A stretch of 64,000 nucleotides of DNA from CAZWBR01 sp964632305 (GCA_964632305.1 CAZWBR010000008.1:1-64000), one strand, 5' to 3'; positions 1-9,004 are shown, counted from the stretch's first letter. The notes: generated from the sequence alone by a model not told the origin. Program-made: numbers and translations.

Positions 1-618
1 TAGAAAGAATCGGGTACTTTTAAACCTGCTACCCGCGGTGGCGGGTTTAGTTCAATATGGGGTATAAAAAATAACCGGTTCAGCAGGTTATTCAATGCCC
101 CGATAGTTATCGCCGGTAGCCCGCTTCAATTTTAGAGTAGCTTTATAGAAAATCGTCCGCTACCGATCCCGAGGCATCGGGATCGTGTACCCTTACTGAC
201 CATACCGCCAGCCATTGGCAAACCTTGTTAAAAAAACTCAAATTCAACATTTTCAGATAATAATTTATCTGAGATAGCAAACCACCCTCACCCTCGGTTG
301 CCCTCATCCTGACAAGTTTGGGATCGGCAATAAGGAAAAGTTGTAAAGCATTTGCATTGCATTTTTGCGACCAATAATTTCATTTACCGAAATTGCCCCG
401 CTGGGGGCAAGATATCGGTAGAAAAGTTAATCATTAGAGGGCCGAAGGTCCGACATGTGAAAGCACAGGCCGCAAAGCCTGTGGAAACAAACAGTTGCGC
501 CGCCCTCATCCCTCTGTTTGTTCGCCTTGATTTTTCGGACTACCCCAAACCCGAAAAGGGGACCAAAAAACTACAGCAATTGATTTACACCAACATACAG
601 CACTAAAAATAAACTATC
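1..618. other. gene-free leader region with hairpins
   Basis: I see no convincing gene before the lipoprotein that starts at 619. The stretch holds a small GC hairpin at 31-46 (ACCCGC/GCGGGT), a stronger one at 164-185 (CGATCCCGA/TCGGGATCG), and one copy of a dispersed hairpin repeat at 438-485. The only open frame (352-606) runs through that repeat and has no family resemblance. Any gene to the left ends outside the window. Confidence 0.6.
438..485. repeat. dispersed double-hairpin repeat, copy 1
   Basis: This 48-bp segment matches 9911-9958 with a single difference by my reading. It folds as two adjacent hairpins, GGCC-GAA-GGTCC and CACAGGC-CGCAAA-GCCTGTG; in the second copy the latter has a GCAA tetraloop. 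Intergenic position, a palindromic unit and near identity over 9.4 kb fit a REP-type element. No neighbouring transposase was seen. Confidence 0.75.
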
Positions 619-1476
619 ATGAAAAAGTCATTTATCTTTCTGTCAGCATTGCTGACTTTGTTTGCCTGCTCTAAGGATGATTCCACCGGGGGCGATGATT
701 CGGACGATCAGGTAAAGTACTCCACCTCCACCCCGGAGCATTTTTCTTATCAGGTAGGCTATGAAGATGCCGAAAGCGCCAATTTCGTTGAAACCAACAA
801 TTACGGCTCCATCGCCTTTACTGAAACGTTGAAGTATAACTGGGCGTTTATTCCGGAGGTAGTGAAAATACCTGACAACCGTCGGCTGCTGTACTCCTAC
901 GACACCGAGGAGTATTACAAAGTGTTCGACACCAAGCATTATTACACCGTCACCCACAGCTATTACGCCTATTATTCCGCCATCGTCGAATGGGATGACT
1001 ATGCTGAGTATAAAGAATACAACGGCATCACGGAAGGGAGGAGCGTCCAGAAAAATATTAAGTGTACAGTAAAATATGTGGGTTGCACCACGGGTACCCC
1101 CTTCCAATATGTTCCTGTTGCCACCCCGCCCGAGGTGACCACCTACCCGGTCTGCGAGGGTGAATGGATCCTCATCACTTCCGGGTCTGGTTCGGGGGGC
1201 TCCTCGTCGGGCGGTTCGTCGGGCGGCAGCATCTCGACCCGTGATTACAGCTATCATTGCTCTACCACATGTTATAATGAAAACCTTGGGGTTGATGACC
1301 TGTACATCTATAAGAAAGGAAGTGATTATAGGGCATCATGGGTCTACGACAGTAAGGGATTGGATAAAGCTGCTACAGAGAAAATCTATTTTGACCCGAC
1401 CACTATCGGTGGTACGACTTTTTCGTACAACATCATTCCCTTCGGCATTTGCTTTTACTTCAACTTCAATAAGTAG
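619..1476 (+). CDS. secreted lipoprotein with Ser/Gly linker, unknown function
   Basis: The protein of 285 residues starts with a short basic and hydrophobic signal ending in a lipobox (LLTLFAC, Cys17), so it is probably an outer-membrane lipoprotein. An acidic, disordered stretch of Asp, Gly and Ser follows the Cys. The body (about 35-185) is very rich in Tyr and Thr, and a low-complexity Ser/Gly linker at roughly 188-206 separates it from a C-terminal region of about 80 residues with three Cys. I do not recognise the family. It stands alone, with a gene-free leader on the left and the esterase on the right. The linker suggests two independently folded parts. The opposite-strand frame at 643-1257 is GC-bias shadow. 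Confidence 0.75.
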   Translation: MKKSFIFLSALLTLFACSKDDSTGGDDSDDQVKYSTSTPEHFSYQVGYEDAESANFVETNNYGSIAFTETLKYNWAFIPEVVKIPDNRRLLYSYDTEEYYKVFDTKHYYTVTHSYYAYYSAIVEWDDYAEYKEYNGITEGRSVQKNIKCTVKYVGCTTGTPFQYVPVATPPEVTTYPVCEGEWILITSGSGSGGSSSGGSSGGSISTRDYSYHCSTTCYNENLGVDDLYIYKKGSDYRASWVYDSKGLDKAATEKIYFDPTTIGGTTFSYNIIPFGICFYFNFNK

Positions 1477-1676
1477 ACACTTTTTAGTTTTCATTGAATA
1501 AGCCATGGCCTGTTGTTGCACCCGGGAACAGAAAATGCCTCCCCTTCCCGGGCTGCCTCTTCTTATCGGTTCGCCGCTATTTATCAATTATAAAAAGCTG
1601 CAACTGTTTTCGGAAAATATTGGAAAAAATCAGCAGGTCAGGGCGCCCAATCCTCTGATTTTTGATTTTGTTTACA

Positions 1677-1684
1677 TATATTTG
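1677..1684 (+). promoter_or_regulatory. candidate -7 box (TATATTTG) before the esterase
   Basis: TATATTTG fits the Bacteroidota -7 consensus TAnnTTTG and lies 30 bp before the start codon at 1715. I could not place a TTTG -33 box at the usual 19-21 bp spacing, so this is only a half-match. Confidence 0.35.
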
Positions 1685-1714
1685 TTGATCTCAGTAATCT
1701 ATTTAAAATAACTT

Positions 1715-3259
1715 ATGAAGAATTTAATTTATTTAATGTTTGCACTTGTATTTTTTTACAGTTGCGAGACAGCAAATCCTGTGCTGACGATCGAAGGCGG
1801 ACAGGTTCAGGGTGTAAAAGCCGACATTGAAGGCGTGTTTGTTTATCGTGGCATTCCGTATGCGGCACCTCCGATTAAAGAGCTCCGCTGGAAGGCTCCC
1901 CAGCCGGTTGTTGCATGGCAGGGCATTAAAATTGCCGATAAATTCGGACACCCCGGTTATCAGGCCGTTCACTATCCCGGCGGTTATACCACCGAGTGGG
2001 GTTATGGCGACGAGTCACCTTACAGCGAGGACTGTCTCTACCTGAATGTATGGACAAAAGCTCCGGGTGCTGCTGACAAGAAGCTTCCTGTCGCGCTGTG
2101 GATCCATGGCGGCGGTTACAGAGAAGGTTGGGGTTCTGAACCTGAGTTTGATGCTCAGGAGTGGGCCAACAAAGACGTCGTACTGGTTTCAATCAACTAC
2201 CGTCTTGGTGTCTTCGGATTTCTGACACATCCCGAACTATCACAGGAAAGTCCTAATCACGTTTCAGGGAACTATGGTATTTTGGACCAGATCGAATCGC
2301 TTAAATGGATTAAGAAAAATATTGCCCAGTTTGGCGGTGATCCTGATAACATTACCATCTTTGGACAGAGTGCAGGCGCCGGTAGCGTAAAAACGCTCTG
2401 CGAATCTCCGCTTGCCAAGGATTTGTTTAAAAAAGCGATCATCATGAGTGGCGGTGGTTTGACAACTACCCCGGTTGCGCCTCCAACAAATGCACCGGCT
2501 GTTACCCCTACTGCAGCTGCTCCGGCAGCACAGGCTACACCGGCCGTTACGCCTCCCACAGCTGCTCCCAATGCAGCTCCGAGCGGCCGTCCGGCTGGTA
2601 TGTTTGCATTTGGCCCTATGACTCTTGAACAGTCAGAGCTTCAGACCAAGGAAATCATGGACTGGGCCGGGCTTACAACTCTTGAAAAGATGCGTGCCGC
2701 TTCAACCGAAACCATTTATACTGTTGGCAGTCTGTACACCGCTGTTACCGGAAACCGTACCCGCATGACTGCTGCACCTATCGTTGACGGTTATGTGTCA
2801 CTTCAGAGCTTCGATGCTGCTGCAGTTGACAATAAACTGGCACAGGTTCCTTATATGATTGGCTATACCCTGAACGATATGGGTAATATGTCTCCCGGTA
2901 TCGCCGAATTCTGTCTGAACCGTGAGAATTTAGGCAGTAAAGCGTATGCTTATCAGTTCGCCCGTCCTCTTCCTACCGATGGCAGAGAAAACGTACTCAA
3001 GGGAGCCTTCCACTCTTCAGACCTGTGGTACGTATTCAAGTCTCTCCAACATTGCTGGAGACCTTGGGCCGCCGGCGACTGGGATCTTTCAGAAGTAATG
3101 CTGACTGCCTGGACAAACTTTGCCAAGTATGGCGATCCTAACGGTACCAATGGTGGCCAGTGGGCTCCATACACGAAGGAAAATCCTAAGTTCATGGTTT
3201 TCAAACTCGATGAGAGCGATAAAGAAAACTCAGAAATGGGAGAACCATTAAAACCGTAA
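1715..3259 (+). CDS. type B carboxylesterase lipoprotein
   Basis: This 514-residue serine hydrolase has an N-terminal lipobox (FFYSC, Cys17) and the type-B carboxylesterase fold. Visible landmarks are RGIPYA (45-50), the EDCLYLNVW block (105-113), the oxyanion HGGGY (131-135), the nucleophile elbow GQSAG with Ser219, and GAFHSSD with His433. The usual DEG acid motif reads NDMG (387-390), so Asp388 probably serves as the acid. A Pro/Ala/Thr-rich low-complexity segment at about 251-295 interrupts the fold right after the nucleophile region; the length is otherwise normal. A strong terminator follows, so it is likely monocistronic. The natural ester substrate cannot be told. Confidence 0.92.
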   Translation: MKNLIYLMFALVFFYSCETANPVLTIEGGQVQGVKADIEGVFVYRGIPYAAPPIKELRWKAPQPVVAWQGIKIADKFGHPGYQAVHYPGGYTTEWGYGDESPYSEDCLYLNVWTKAPGAADKKLPVALWIHGGGYREGWGSEPEFDAQEWANKDVVLVSINYRLGVFGFLTHPELSQESPNHVSGNYGILDQIESLKWIKKNIAQFGGDPDNITIFGQSAGAGSVKTLCESPLAKDLFKKAIIMSGGGLTTTPVAPPTNAPAVTPTAAAPAAQATPAVTPPTAAPNAAPSGRPAGMFAFGPMTLEQSELQTKEIMDWAGLTTLEKMRAASTETIYTVGSLYTAVTGNRTRMTAAPIVDGYVSLQSFDAAAVDNKLAQVPYMIGYTLNDMGNMSPGIAEFCLNRENLGSKAYAYQFARPLPTDGRENVLKGAFHSSDLWYVFKSLQHCWRPWAAGDWDLSEVMLTAWTNFAKYGDPNGTNGGQWAPYTKENPKFMVFKLDESDKENSEMGEPLKP

Positions 3260-3287
3260 TATTTCTTATTTAATGAGAAAATAATAT

Positions 3288-3322
3288 CAGCCCGGTTGGA
3301 GAAATCCAACCGGGCTTTTTTC
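3288..3322 (+). terminator. Rho-independent terminator of the esterase
   Basis: A perfect 12-bp stem, AGCCCGGTTGGA/TCCAACCGGGCT with a GAAA loop, is followed by a run of six T. It begins about 30 bp after the esterase stop codon. Confidence 0.9.
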
Positions 3323-3512
3323 ATGCCCCATAGCAGATCAATCGTCAATTTATCCTTCCCACTATGCCGTCTCTTCCATCTGTCAGGTTTTTTTCGTAGC
3401 TTTAGTTTTTGGCCTGTTTATTGTACAACAAGGTCAGGAGATTCCCGACGGCAGACTGTTTTAGACCGCAATCGGGGGAAACCTTTTATTCATTATCGTA
3501 ATTAAACAGATC

Positions 3513-5132
3513 ATGAGAAGTTATACCTTAATCACCCGATGGACCTTCATCATTGCCGCGATCATTCTCGCGCTGCCCGTCAAAGCTCAAAAGACAGAAA
3601 CAGAACCCGGCTCGCGCCTGCAAAAGATCACCCTCTTTCCCAACTTGGCCTCAATCACCCGCGAGACCACGCTCTCGTTGAAAAAAGGTGAAAACACCGT
3701 CCGGCTCTCCCATCTGACCCCCAACCTGTTCGATGCCTCCGTGCAGATCAACCTGGAGGGCCAACCCGATATCCGGATCGAGGAGGTGAAGGTCGAGGAG
3801 ACCTTTTTGAAAAAAACCGAGCAGCCCGGGCTGATGAAGCTTCAGACAGAACTCGACAACCTGAACCTGCAGATCCGCGAGGCCATGAACCAGGTCGCTG
3901 CTATCCAAAGTTCCGGCGATTACCTCAAAAGAGTCGATCCGTTCCCCCAAACCCAGAAGATTACCCCTGCCGATATGGAAGCCCACACCCGCTTCCTCGA
4001 AAAATCGCTCGCCACTAATTTTGAGCGTATCGCGGCTATTGAAATAAAACTAAAAAAGATGAACGAGGAGAAGGTGGCCCTTGAAAACGAACTAAACAAC
4101 CTCGCTCCCGATAAAAGCCGCAGCAAAATTATCCTGATCCGTCTCTGGTCGCCCGGCGAGAAGAACGGCATCCGGCTTGGCTTCACCTATCTGACCCCCG
4201 ACGCCGGCTGGGCCCCTCAATATGAGGCGCGTGCCGATTTCAACGCCGCCAAAATCAGTTTCACCTATTTTGCCTCCGTCCATCAGTCCACCGGAGAAGA
4301 CTGGCTCGGGACCGACCTCGAGATCTCAACCTCCCGACCCTTCATCTACGGCAACCCACCGGAGCTCACCCCCTGGTTCCTCGACATCTATACCCCAAGA
4401 CCCGTCCGGGCCAAATCGGCCATGGCCCTTAGCGGAAAACCCGATCAACTGTTGATGATGGAAGCCGAAGAGCCTCAGGAAATCTATGTCCGCGGGACCG
4501 CAATCCGCGAAGAGACCACCTCCTTCAGCTTTGTCATCCCCCGCAAAGTGGATATCGCCTCCGACGGCGAGCCCCACCGGATCGAGATCGCAGCTTCCGA
4601 GAGTAAGGCCGAATACAGCTTCTTCACCATCCCTAAACTGGCTCAAAACGTCTTCCTTAAAACGACCATGAAAAACCCCTTTACCTTCCCGATCCAACCC
4701 GGCATGATGAGCGTTTTTCTCAACCAGCAATTGGTGGGCAACACCTCCGTCAACAATACCATTATCCCCGACGACAGCCTCGACCTCTCCCTTGGCGTTG
4801 ACCAGGGCATTAAGATCGAACGAAAACTACAAAAGAAATTCACCGATTATGCCGGCGTCCTTTCGAAGGAGACCACCGTCAACTACGAATACCTGATCGA
4901 GATTACCAACGGGAAAAGCAAAAAGGTAACCCTGGAACTAAACGATCAGTTCCCGATCTCAAGAAACGAAAAGATAAAAGTCGAACCTGCTTCTCCTAAA
5001 AGAGGGGATGCCACGGTCGACGAAGAGGGAAAAATCTCCTGGAATATCACCTTATCGCCCGGCGAGAAGAAAAGTGTCCCGATCAAATTCAGTGTAACTT
5101 ATCCAAAAGAGATGACCATCAACGGACTTTAA
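3513..5132 (+). CDS. MuiA-like DUF4139 domain protein, secreted
   Basis: A 539-residue protein with a cleavable signal peptide (about 1-25, ending VKAQ). The N-terminal part (about 33-135) matches the DUF4140 type (LFPNLASITRE...). A region of predicted coiled-coil character rich in Leu, Glu and Lys follows (about 100-200), then a long beta-rich DUF4139 domain (about 210-530) ending with a Pro-rich C-terminal strand region. The family is named for the 'mucoidy inhibitor A' proteins; no enzymatic activity is established. It precedes a secreted unknown by 16 bp, so the two are probably co-transcribed. Codon use is GC-rich like the neighbours. The identification rests on overall architecture, not on a catalytic motif. 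Confidence 0.85.
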   Translation: MRSYTLITRWTFIIAAIILALPVKAQKTETEPGSRLQKITLFPNLASITRETTLSLKKGENTVRLSHLTPNLFDASVQINLEGQPDIRIEEVKVEETFLKKTEQPGLMKLQTELDNLNLQIREAMNQVAAIQSSGDYLKRVDPFPQTQKITPADMEAHTRFLEKSLATNFERIAAIEIKLKKMNEEKVALENELNNLAPDKSRSKIILIRLWSPGEKNGIRLGFTYLTPDAGWAPQYEARADFNAAKISFTYFASVHQSTGEDWLGTDLEISTSRPFIYGNPPELTPWFLDIYTPRPVRAKSAMALSGKPDQLLMMEAEEPQEIYVRGTAIREETTSFSFVIPRKVDIASDGEPHRIEIAASESKAEYSFFTIPKLAQNVFLKTTMKNPFTFPIQPGMMSVFLNQQLVGNTSVNNTIIPDDSLDLSLGVDQGIKIERKLQKKFTDYAGVLSKETTVNYEYLIEITNGKSKKVTLELNDQFPISRNEKIKVEPASPKRGDATVDEEGKISWNITLSPGEKKSVPIKFSVTYPKEMTINGL

Positions 5133-5148
5133 TAAGCGACTATGGATT

Positions 5149-6345
5149 ATGATACCTGGTCGGAAAAAACAGACAGCCAGTTACAAGAGCAGGACCATTC
5201 CGGTATTCGGGATTGCCCTGCTCCTTCCTCTGTTGGCGCTGATCGAACCGGCAACCTCCACTTCACCAATCCTTCCGGCAAATCAGGATCCTGAATACTG
5301 CACTTCGGAACACGACCTGCTAAATTACCGTCAGTTCCACCCCCGTGGAAACTATTTCACGCTTCTCCTCCCAACCGGCTGGTCAGTCACCGAGAATGAC
5401 CTGACGGAAACCGAAGAATATTATACCTTGCAGGCCTATGCTCCTGGCGATAAGACCCAGCGTTTCACCCTATTCGAGATCACCTGGTTTGCCGACCTTC
5501 ACAAAACACCAGAAAAATACCTGTTCGATCTGCTGAACGCCCCCACCCTGCCGGGCGACAAGAGAAGTACGCCCCAGTCGATCACCATCGCCGGAAGGAA
5601 AGCCTTAATCTTACGGATCGAAACCAAACGAATCCCCACGGCCACCGAGGAATTGATACCTGTCAGAAACCGGAAAGACTACTTCATCGTGCCAGCCACC
5701 GAAGGCTTCTTCGTGCTGCTCTCCGATGTCCCCGCTGACCATTCGAACAATTATGATCAGATGCTTCAAAAAATAGTGGACTCCTTCAATCCAAATCCCC
5801 TTCAAACAACCTTATCCCCAACCACCCCGGAGATCACGCCTATTGAATACGAGCTTTTTAACTCTTTTTTCAGCACCGCGGCATCCGGGGACAACAGTCT
5901 GCCCTCGTTTATTCCCGGGGCACTCCTTTCAGGTAAAATACTGGGAAGCACTTCTCCCGCCAGCGGCCTGACCCGCATCGAGCTGACCAACCTTCAGAAA
6001 ACCTTCGGCCGGCAATTCCTACCGCTTTATCGCTCCTACCTCGAAAATAACCGCGCTGAATACCGGATCAAAGACCGGATCATGGTGACGGGACTCTCCA
6101 TATTCTCTAAAAAACAGCATGACCGCATCAAGGCCGGACAGTTTTTGGGATCACTTACCGGGCTCAACGGCGAATATATCTCCCTATCCAGACCCGGATT
6201 TAACGAGACTCACGACCAGGCCCTGTTCCATCTCTCGTGGAGTGGCTCCCTAATGGCCAACTGCTTCGTGCTGATGGAAAAATCAGGAGCGGATTGGCAG
6301 ATTGTGGCCACCGCCCTCGACGACCGGATGATGTACAAACATTAA
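5149..6345 (+). CDS. secreted protein of unknown function
   Basis: The 398-residue product has a hydrophobic segment at about 18-36 that looks like a signal peptide or N-terminal anchor. The first half (about 65-210) alternates strands and helices around FTLLLPTGWSVTE, reminiscent of PsbP-like or stress-response lipoprotein folds in which a protein describes its 'content' as short beta-sheets; this is only a resemblance. A Pro/Thr-rich linker lies near 210-225, and the second half is a separate alpha/beta region. The start at 5149 is the first ATG in frame and lies 16 bp after the DUF4139 gene, so it is likely translated from the same mRNA. No function is assigned. Confidence 0.75.
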   Translation: MIPGRKKQTASYKSRTIPVFGIALLLPLLALIEPATSTSPILPANQDPEYCTSEHDLLNYRQFHPRGNYFTLLLPTGWSVTENDLTETEEYYTLQAYAPGDKTQRFTLFEITWFADLHKTPEKYLFDLLNAPTLPGDKRSTPQSITIAGRKALILRIETKRIPTATEELIPVRNRKDYFIVPATEGFFVLLSDVPADHSNNYDQMLQKIVDSFNPNPLQTTLSPTTPEITPIEYELFNSFFSTAASGDNSLPSFIPGALLSGKILGSTSPASGLTRIELTNLQKTFGRQFLPLYRSYLENNRAEYRIKDRIMVTGLSIFSKKQHDRIKAGQFLGSLTGLNGEYISLSRPGFNETHDQALFHLSWSGSLMANCFVLMEKSGADWQIVATALDDRMMYKH

Positions 6346-6455
6346 AAGAATCCGGAAAGACGCCGTACTGATCCCGAAAACACCACTCTTTTTCAGAAAA
6401 TTAGAACAAATAACACAAACTTTCCAAAAATTTTACAATTCCTTAACCCTGAAAA

Positions 6456-6487
6456 TTTGCCCGGCAAGCCTTTCCCCGTTACTTTTG
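6456..6487 (+). promoter_or_regulatory. Bacteroidota promoter of small RNA copy 1
   Basis: TTTG at 6456-6459, a 20-bp spacer and TACTTTTG at 6480-6487 match the Bacteroidota sigma-ABfr consensus (TTTG, N19-20, TAnnTTTG). The second copy of the downstream element has the same boxes at the same spacing although the spacer sequence is different. Confidence 0.75.
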
Positions 6488-6493
6488 TATTAC

Positions 6494-6587
6494 ATTTTTT
6501 TCATTAGTTAAGGTTTAGTTAGGTTAGTTAGTTTGGTTAGTTTTAGTAAAAGGACATATCCTCCCCGGATGGTCCTTTTCGTTTTTT
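6494..6587 (+). ncRNA. candidate duplicated small RNA, copy 1
   Basis: A transcript of about 95 nt is predicted from the promoter at 6456-6487 to the terminator at 6548-6587. It starts with a U-rich stretch (CATTTTTTTCAT), continues as an unstructured tract repeating GTTAG/TTAG, and ends in a hairpin and U-run. A near-identical copy with its own promoter and terminator lies on the minus strand at 29690-29783, with about six substitutions over roughly 100 nt. No conserved reading frame was found. It lies convergent to the FucP-like gene. The read-out strand is inferred from the promoter and terminator. An alternative is a duplicated mRNA leader read the other way. Confidence 0.65.
6548..6587 (+). 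terminator. terminator of small RNA copy 1
   Basis: AAAAGGAC pairs with GTCCTTTT, and an inner TATCC/GGATG extends the stem around a TCCC loop with one bulge. The hairpin is followed by CGTTTTTT. Confidence 0.8.
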
Positions 6588-6724
6588 ATACCCCATCGAA
6601 CACAAGGTGTCAATTGCTTTTTTCCCAATATAAAACATTGATAAATAGGAAATAAAATGCGGAGCAACTCTATATAAAACACACGACTGAAACCGCGCAA
6701 GCACAAATCGACAACGCCCAATAA

Positions 6725-6758
6725 AAGAATACCCCTGTCGTGAGCTCACAACAGGGGT
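6725..6758 (-). terminator. terminator of the FucP-like gene
   Basis: A near-perfect palindrome, ATACCCCTGT...ACAGGGGTAT with an internal GTGAGCTCAC, lies about 40 bp beyond the permease stop codon. On the minus strand it is followed by a short T-rich tract. Confidence 0.7.
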
Positions 6759-6796
6759 ATAGATATTTTCAATTAATAACTTTTCTTTTCAACCTT

Positions 6797-8107
6797 CTAA
6801 TGCGCGACAACCACCTTTACATCGCCATTCAGACTGACCGGTCCGCCGGGTTTCGATCCCAGCAAGGCATAGTACCCAATGAAGAAATAAGAGATCAGCG
6901 GGACGAGCATGGCCAGTGCCATACTGGAGGTCCTATCCGAGATCAGACCCATTACCGGGGTCCAGACTGCTCCTCCAATGATCGACATAATGATAAATGA
7001 TCCTCCCAACTTGGTATGCACTCCCAATCCCTTCACCCCAAGAGCAAAAATGGTAGGAAACATCAGCGACATAAAGAAACTGGTGGAAATCAGCGACCAT
7101 GCCCCCAATCCGCTGGGAACAAAGATCGAGAAGCTGACCAGGACAATATTGATCAGACTATATAAGGCCATCAAACGATTAGCCGGGATAAATTTCATCA
7201 AATAAGTGGAGGCAAAACGGCCCACTCCAAACATGAAAAGCGAGACAAAGAGGTAAAAACCTGCCTCTTTCTCCGACTTCAGCATATAATCCTTGATATA
7301 GGGGATCATAAAACTCCAGGTGCCCACCTGTGCCCCGACATAGAAAAACTGCGCGATAACTCCTTTCAGAAAATGAGGGTATTTCAACAGCTCAGAGGTT
7401 TTCCCATGCTGATGGACTTCATCCTCACCCGACTTATTCGCAAAGGTGGGGAATTTAGCTCTCCAGATCAACAAAAAGCAGAGCAGGATAATAACCCCGA
7501 TAATGAGATAAGTTGGCCCCACCCGGCTGATTTCACTCTGAAGATACGACTGATAGGTCCCGGCACTCTGCATCGCCGCGATCTGTTCTTCGGAATGTTC
7601 GGTCCCGGAAAAGATAAACACCGTCCCGACGATAACCCCGGTCATCGCACCAAGCGGGTTAAACGACTGGGCCAGATTCAAACGCTGCTCGGAGGTCTCC
7701 GATGGACCCAGCACCGCGATAAAAGAGTTGGCGCCTGTCTCCAGAAAAGCCAGACCCGAGGCGATCACGAACAGGGCGAACAGGAAGAACCCGTAAACCC
7801 CGATCACCGAAGCGGGATAGAACAGAAAACAACCGACACTGAAGAGAATCAATCCGGTAAGCAACCCCGCTTTATACCCGAAACGGTCCATCACTTTCGC
7901 GGCAGGAAAGGCCAACAGAAAATAACCAAGATAAAACGCCGACTGCACCAGACCAGCCTCCAGCCGGTTCAGCTCGAAGGCTTTCATAAACTGGGGAATC
8001 AGCACATCGTTCAGGTTGTTAGGCAACGCCCAGAGATAAAAAAGGGCGGTCACTAACACGAAGGTAAGGGTATAGCCAGGGGTGATTAAAGCTTTTTTCT
8101 CGCTCAT
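6797..8107 (-). CDS. fucP: FucP-family MFS sugar:proton symporter
   Basis: A 436-residue inner-membrane permease with about 12 hydrophobic segments. The N-terminal pattern FYLWALPNNLNDVLIPQF, the second-helix stretch YLGYFLLAFPAAKVMDRFGYK and the GANSFIAVLGP region identify the FHS (fucose:H+ symporter) branch of the major facilitator superfamily. The family imports L-fucose, or in other members glucose/galactose or N-acetylglucosamine; substrate cannot be fixed here because no sugar catabolic gene is adjacent. It is a single-gene unit between a candidate -7 box at 8171-8178 and a palindromic terminator at 6725-6758. The length is normal for the family and there is no sign of damage. Confidence 0.88.
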   Translation of the reverse strand: MSEKKALITPGYTLTFVLVTALFYLWALPNNLNDVLIPQFMKAFELNRLEAGLVQSAFYLGYFLLAFPAAKVMDRFGYKAGLLTGLILFSVGCFLFYPASVIGVYGFFLFALFVIASGLAFLETGANSFIAVLGPSETSEQRLNLAQSFNPLGAMTGVIVGTVFIFSGTEHSEEQIAAMQSAGTYQSYLQSEISRVGPTYLIIGVIILLCFLLIWRAKFPTFANKSGEDEVHQHGKTSELLKYPHFLKGVIAQFFYVGAQVGTWSFMIPYIKDYMLKSEKEAGFYLFVSLFMFGVGRFASTYLMKFIPANRLMALYSLINIVLVSFSIFVPSGLGAWSLISTSFFMSLMFPTIFALGVKGLGVHTKLGGSFIIMSIIGGAVWTPVMGLISDRTSSMALAMLVPLISYFFIGYYALLGSKPGGPVSLNGDVKVVVAH

Positions 8108-8170
8108 GATTTTTTCTTGTCCTAATAAGTTTAGTTATTCAATCTTTATTATTTAAACAGTCACTGCCTA

Positions 8171-8178
8171 CAAATTTA
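8171..8178 (-). promoter_or_regulatory. candidate -7 box before the FucP-like gene
   Basis: On the minus strand the site reads TAAATTTG, matching TAnnTTTG, about 65 bp before the permease start. No clear -33 TTTG is found at normal spacing. Confidence 0.35.
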
Positions 8179-8375
8179 GCATTTGTATTCATCTATTCTA
8201 ATGGAATTCTACACCTTAATATCCTGCAAAGCTTTGCGGGAGCCTAAAAATGTTGTATAACATCTTTATTCCAAAACCATAGTCTGCATCACGAAACCCC
8301 ACCAAAGACACCTGTAAAATTCACCTATAGCACCTGTCTATAACGCTTAATGCTTGTATCCTGAAAAAACAGGAA

Positions 8376-8404
8376 TAAAAAAACCCGATCGGGGGGATCG
8401 GGTT
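8376..8404 (-). terminator. Rho-independent terminator of the small lipoprotein gene
   Basis: Read on the minus strand, AACCCGATC/GATCGGGTT forms a compact hairpin followed by seven T. It starts about 12 bp after the stop codon of the small lipoprotein. Confidence 0.85.
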
Positions 8405-8415
8405 GAAATTGTTTG

Positions 8416-8814
8416 TTAGCGGGGACCACCAGGACCATTCCGTCTCATCTCCTGCTGCCTGGCCTCATATTTACTGAACTGCTCTTCAGTCATCACAGTT
8501 TTCAGTTCGGCATTTTGCTGTTCGCGGATTTCCATCATTTTTTCACGCATGCCTTCGCCCATCTGACCACCCTGACGCATCTCACTCATTTTCTGAGAAT
8601 ACTTTAACATGATGGCTTCCACTTTTTTAGTGGTTGCATCATCCAAACCGGCAGCTTCTTTGATCATTTCGGTCTGACGTTTAACCATCTCTTCCGGATT
8701 GAAATTTCCGCCGCCACCGAATCCCTGACCTTGACCACCCTGTTGAGGTTGGGCGCAAGCGGTAAGTGAAAACATCAAACCTGCCACAATCAACATTAAA
8801 AATCTTGTCTTCAT
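8416..8814 (-). CDS. small Spy/CpxP-like lipoprotein
   Basis: The 132-residue product has a signal peptide with lipobox (LTACA, Cys20), a Gln/Gly-rich linker (about 22-37) and a helical body rich in Met, Glu, Gln and Arg. The pattern of amphipathic helices, with 'LKTVMTEEQFSKYE' near the C-terminus, resembles the LTxxQ-type motifs of periplasmic Spy/CpxP chaperone-like proteins and the DUF4890-like small proteins of Bacteroidota. It is monocistronic with its own terminator. A role in envelope stress or as a metal/chaperone-like buffer is family inference only. Confidence 0.75.
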   Translation of the reverse strand: MKTRFLMLIVAGLMFSLTACAQPQQGGQGQGFGGGGNFNPEEMVKRQTEMIKEAAGLDDATTKKVEAIMLKYSQKMSEMRQGGQMGEGMREKMMEIREQQNAELKTVMTEEQFSKYEARQQEMRRNGPGGPR

Positions 8815-9004
8815 GTCTTTTTGAAATTTATTGTTTTAAAAATCCGATCTTCCCTCAGGAGATAACCCTTGGGACGATCTGTAAAAATTAAAGGTATGCC
8901 AATTGGACTATTATAACCTGTTAAGGTTTAAGAGAAAAAGAAAAAAAATTTACTCTCGCCACACGATCTTTCATTATACCCCATTTTTTATCGTAAACTG
9001 TTGC

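Larger units (their letters stand above)
8108..8415. other. divergent intergenic region without gene
   Basis: This 308-bp AT-rich stretch holds the likely promoter of the minus-strand permease and, at its right end, the terminator of the next minus-strand gene. I see no RNA gene or open frame of note. Confidence 0.6.

Noticed and set aside
352..606. 84-codon open frame before the lipoprotein
   Set aside because: It runs through the dispersed repeat at 438-485 and has no family resemblance or leader.
643..1257. 204-codon minus-strand frame opposite the lipoprotein
   Set aside because: It is a shadow of the plus-strand gene; composition is Gly/Val/Ile-rich as expected for antisense of Asp/Tyr/Thr codons.
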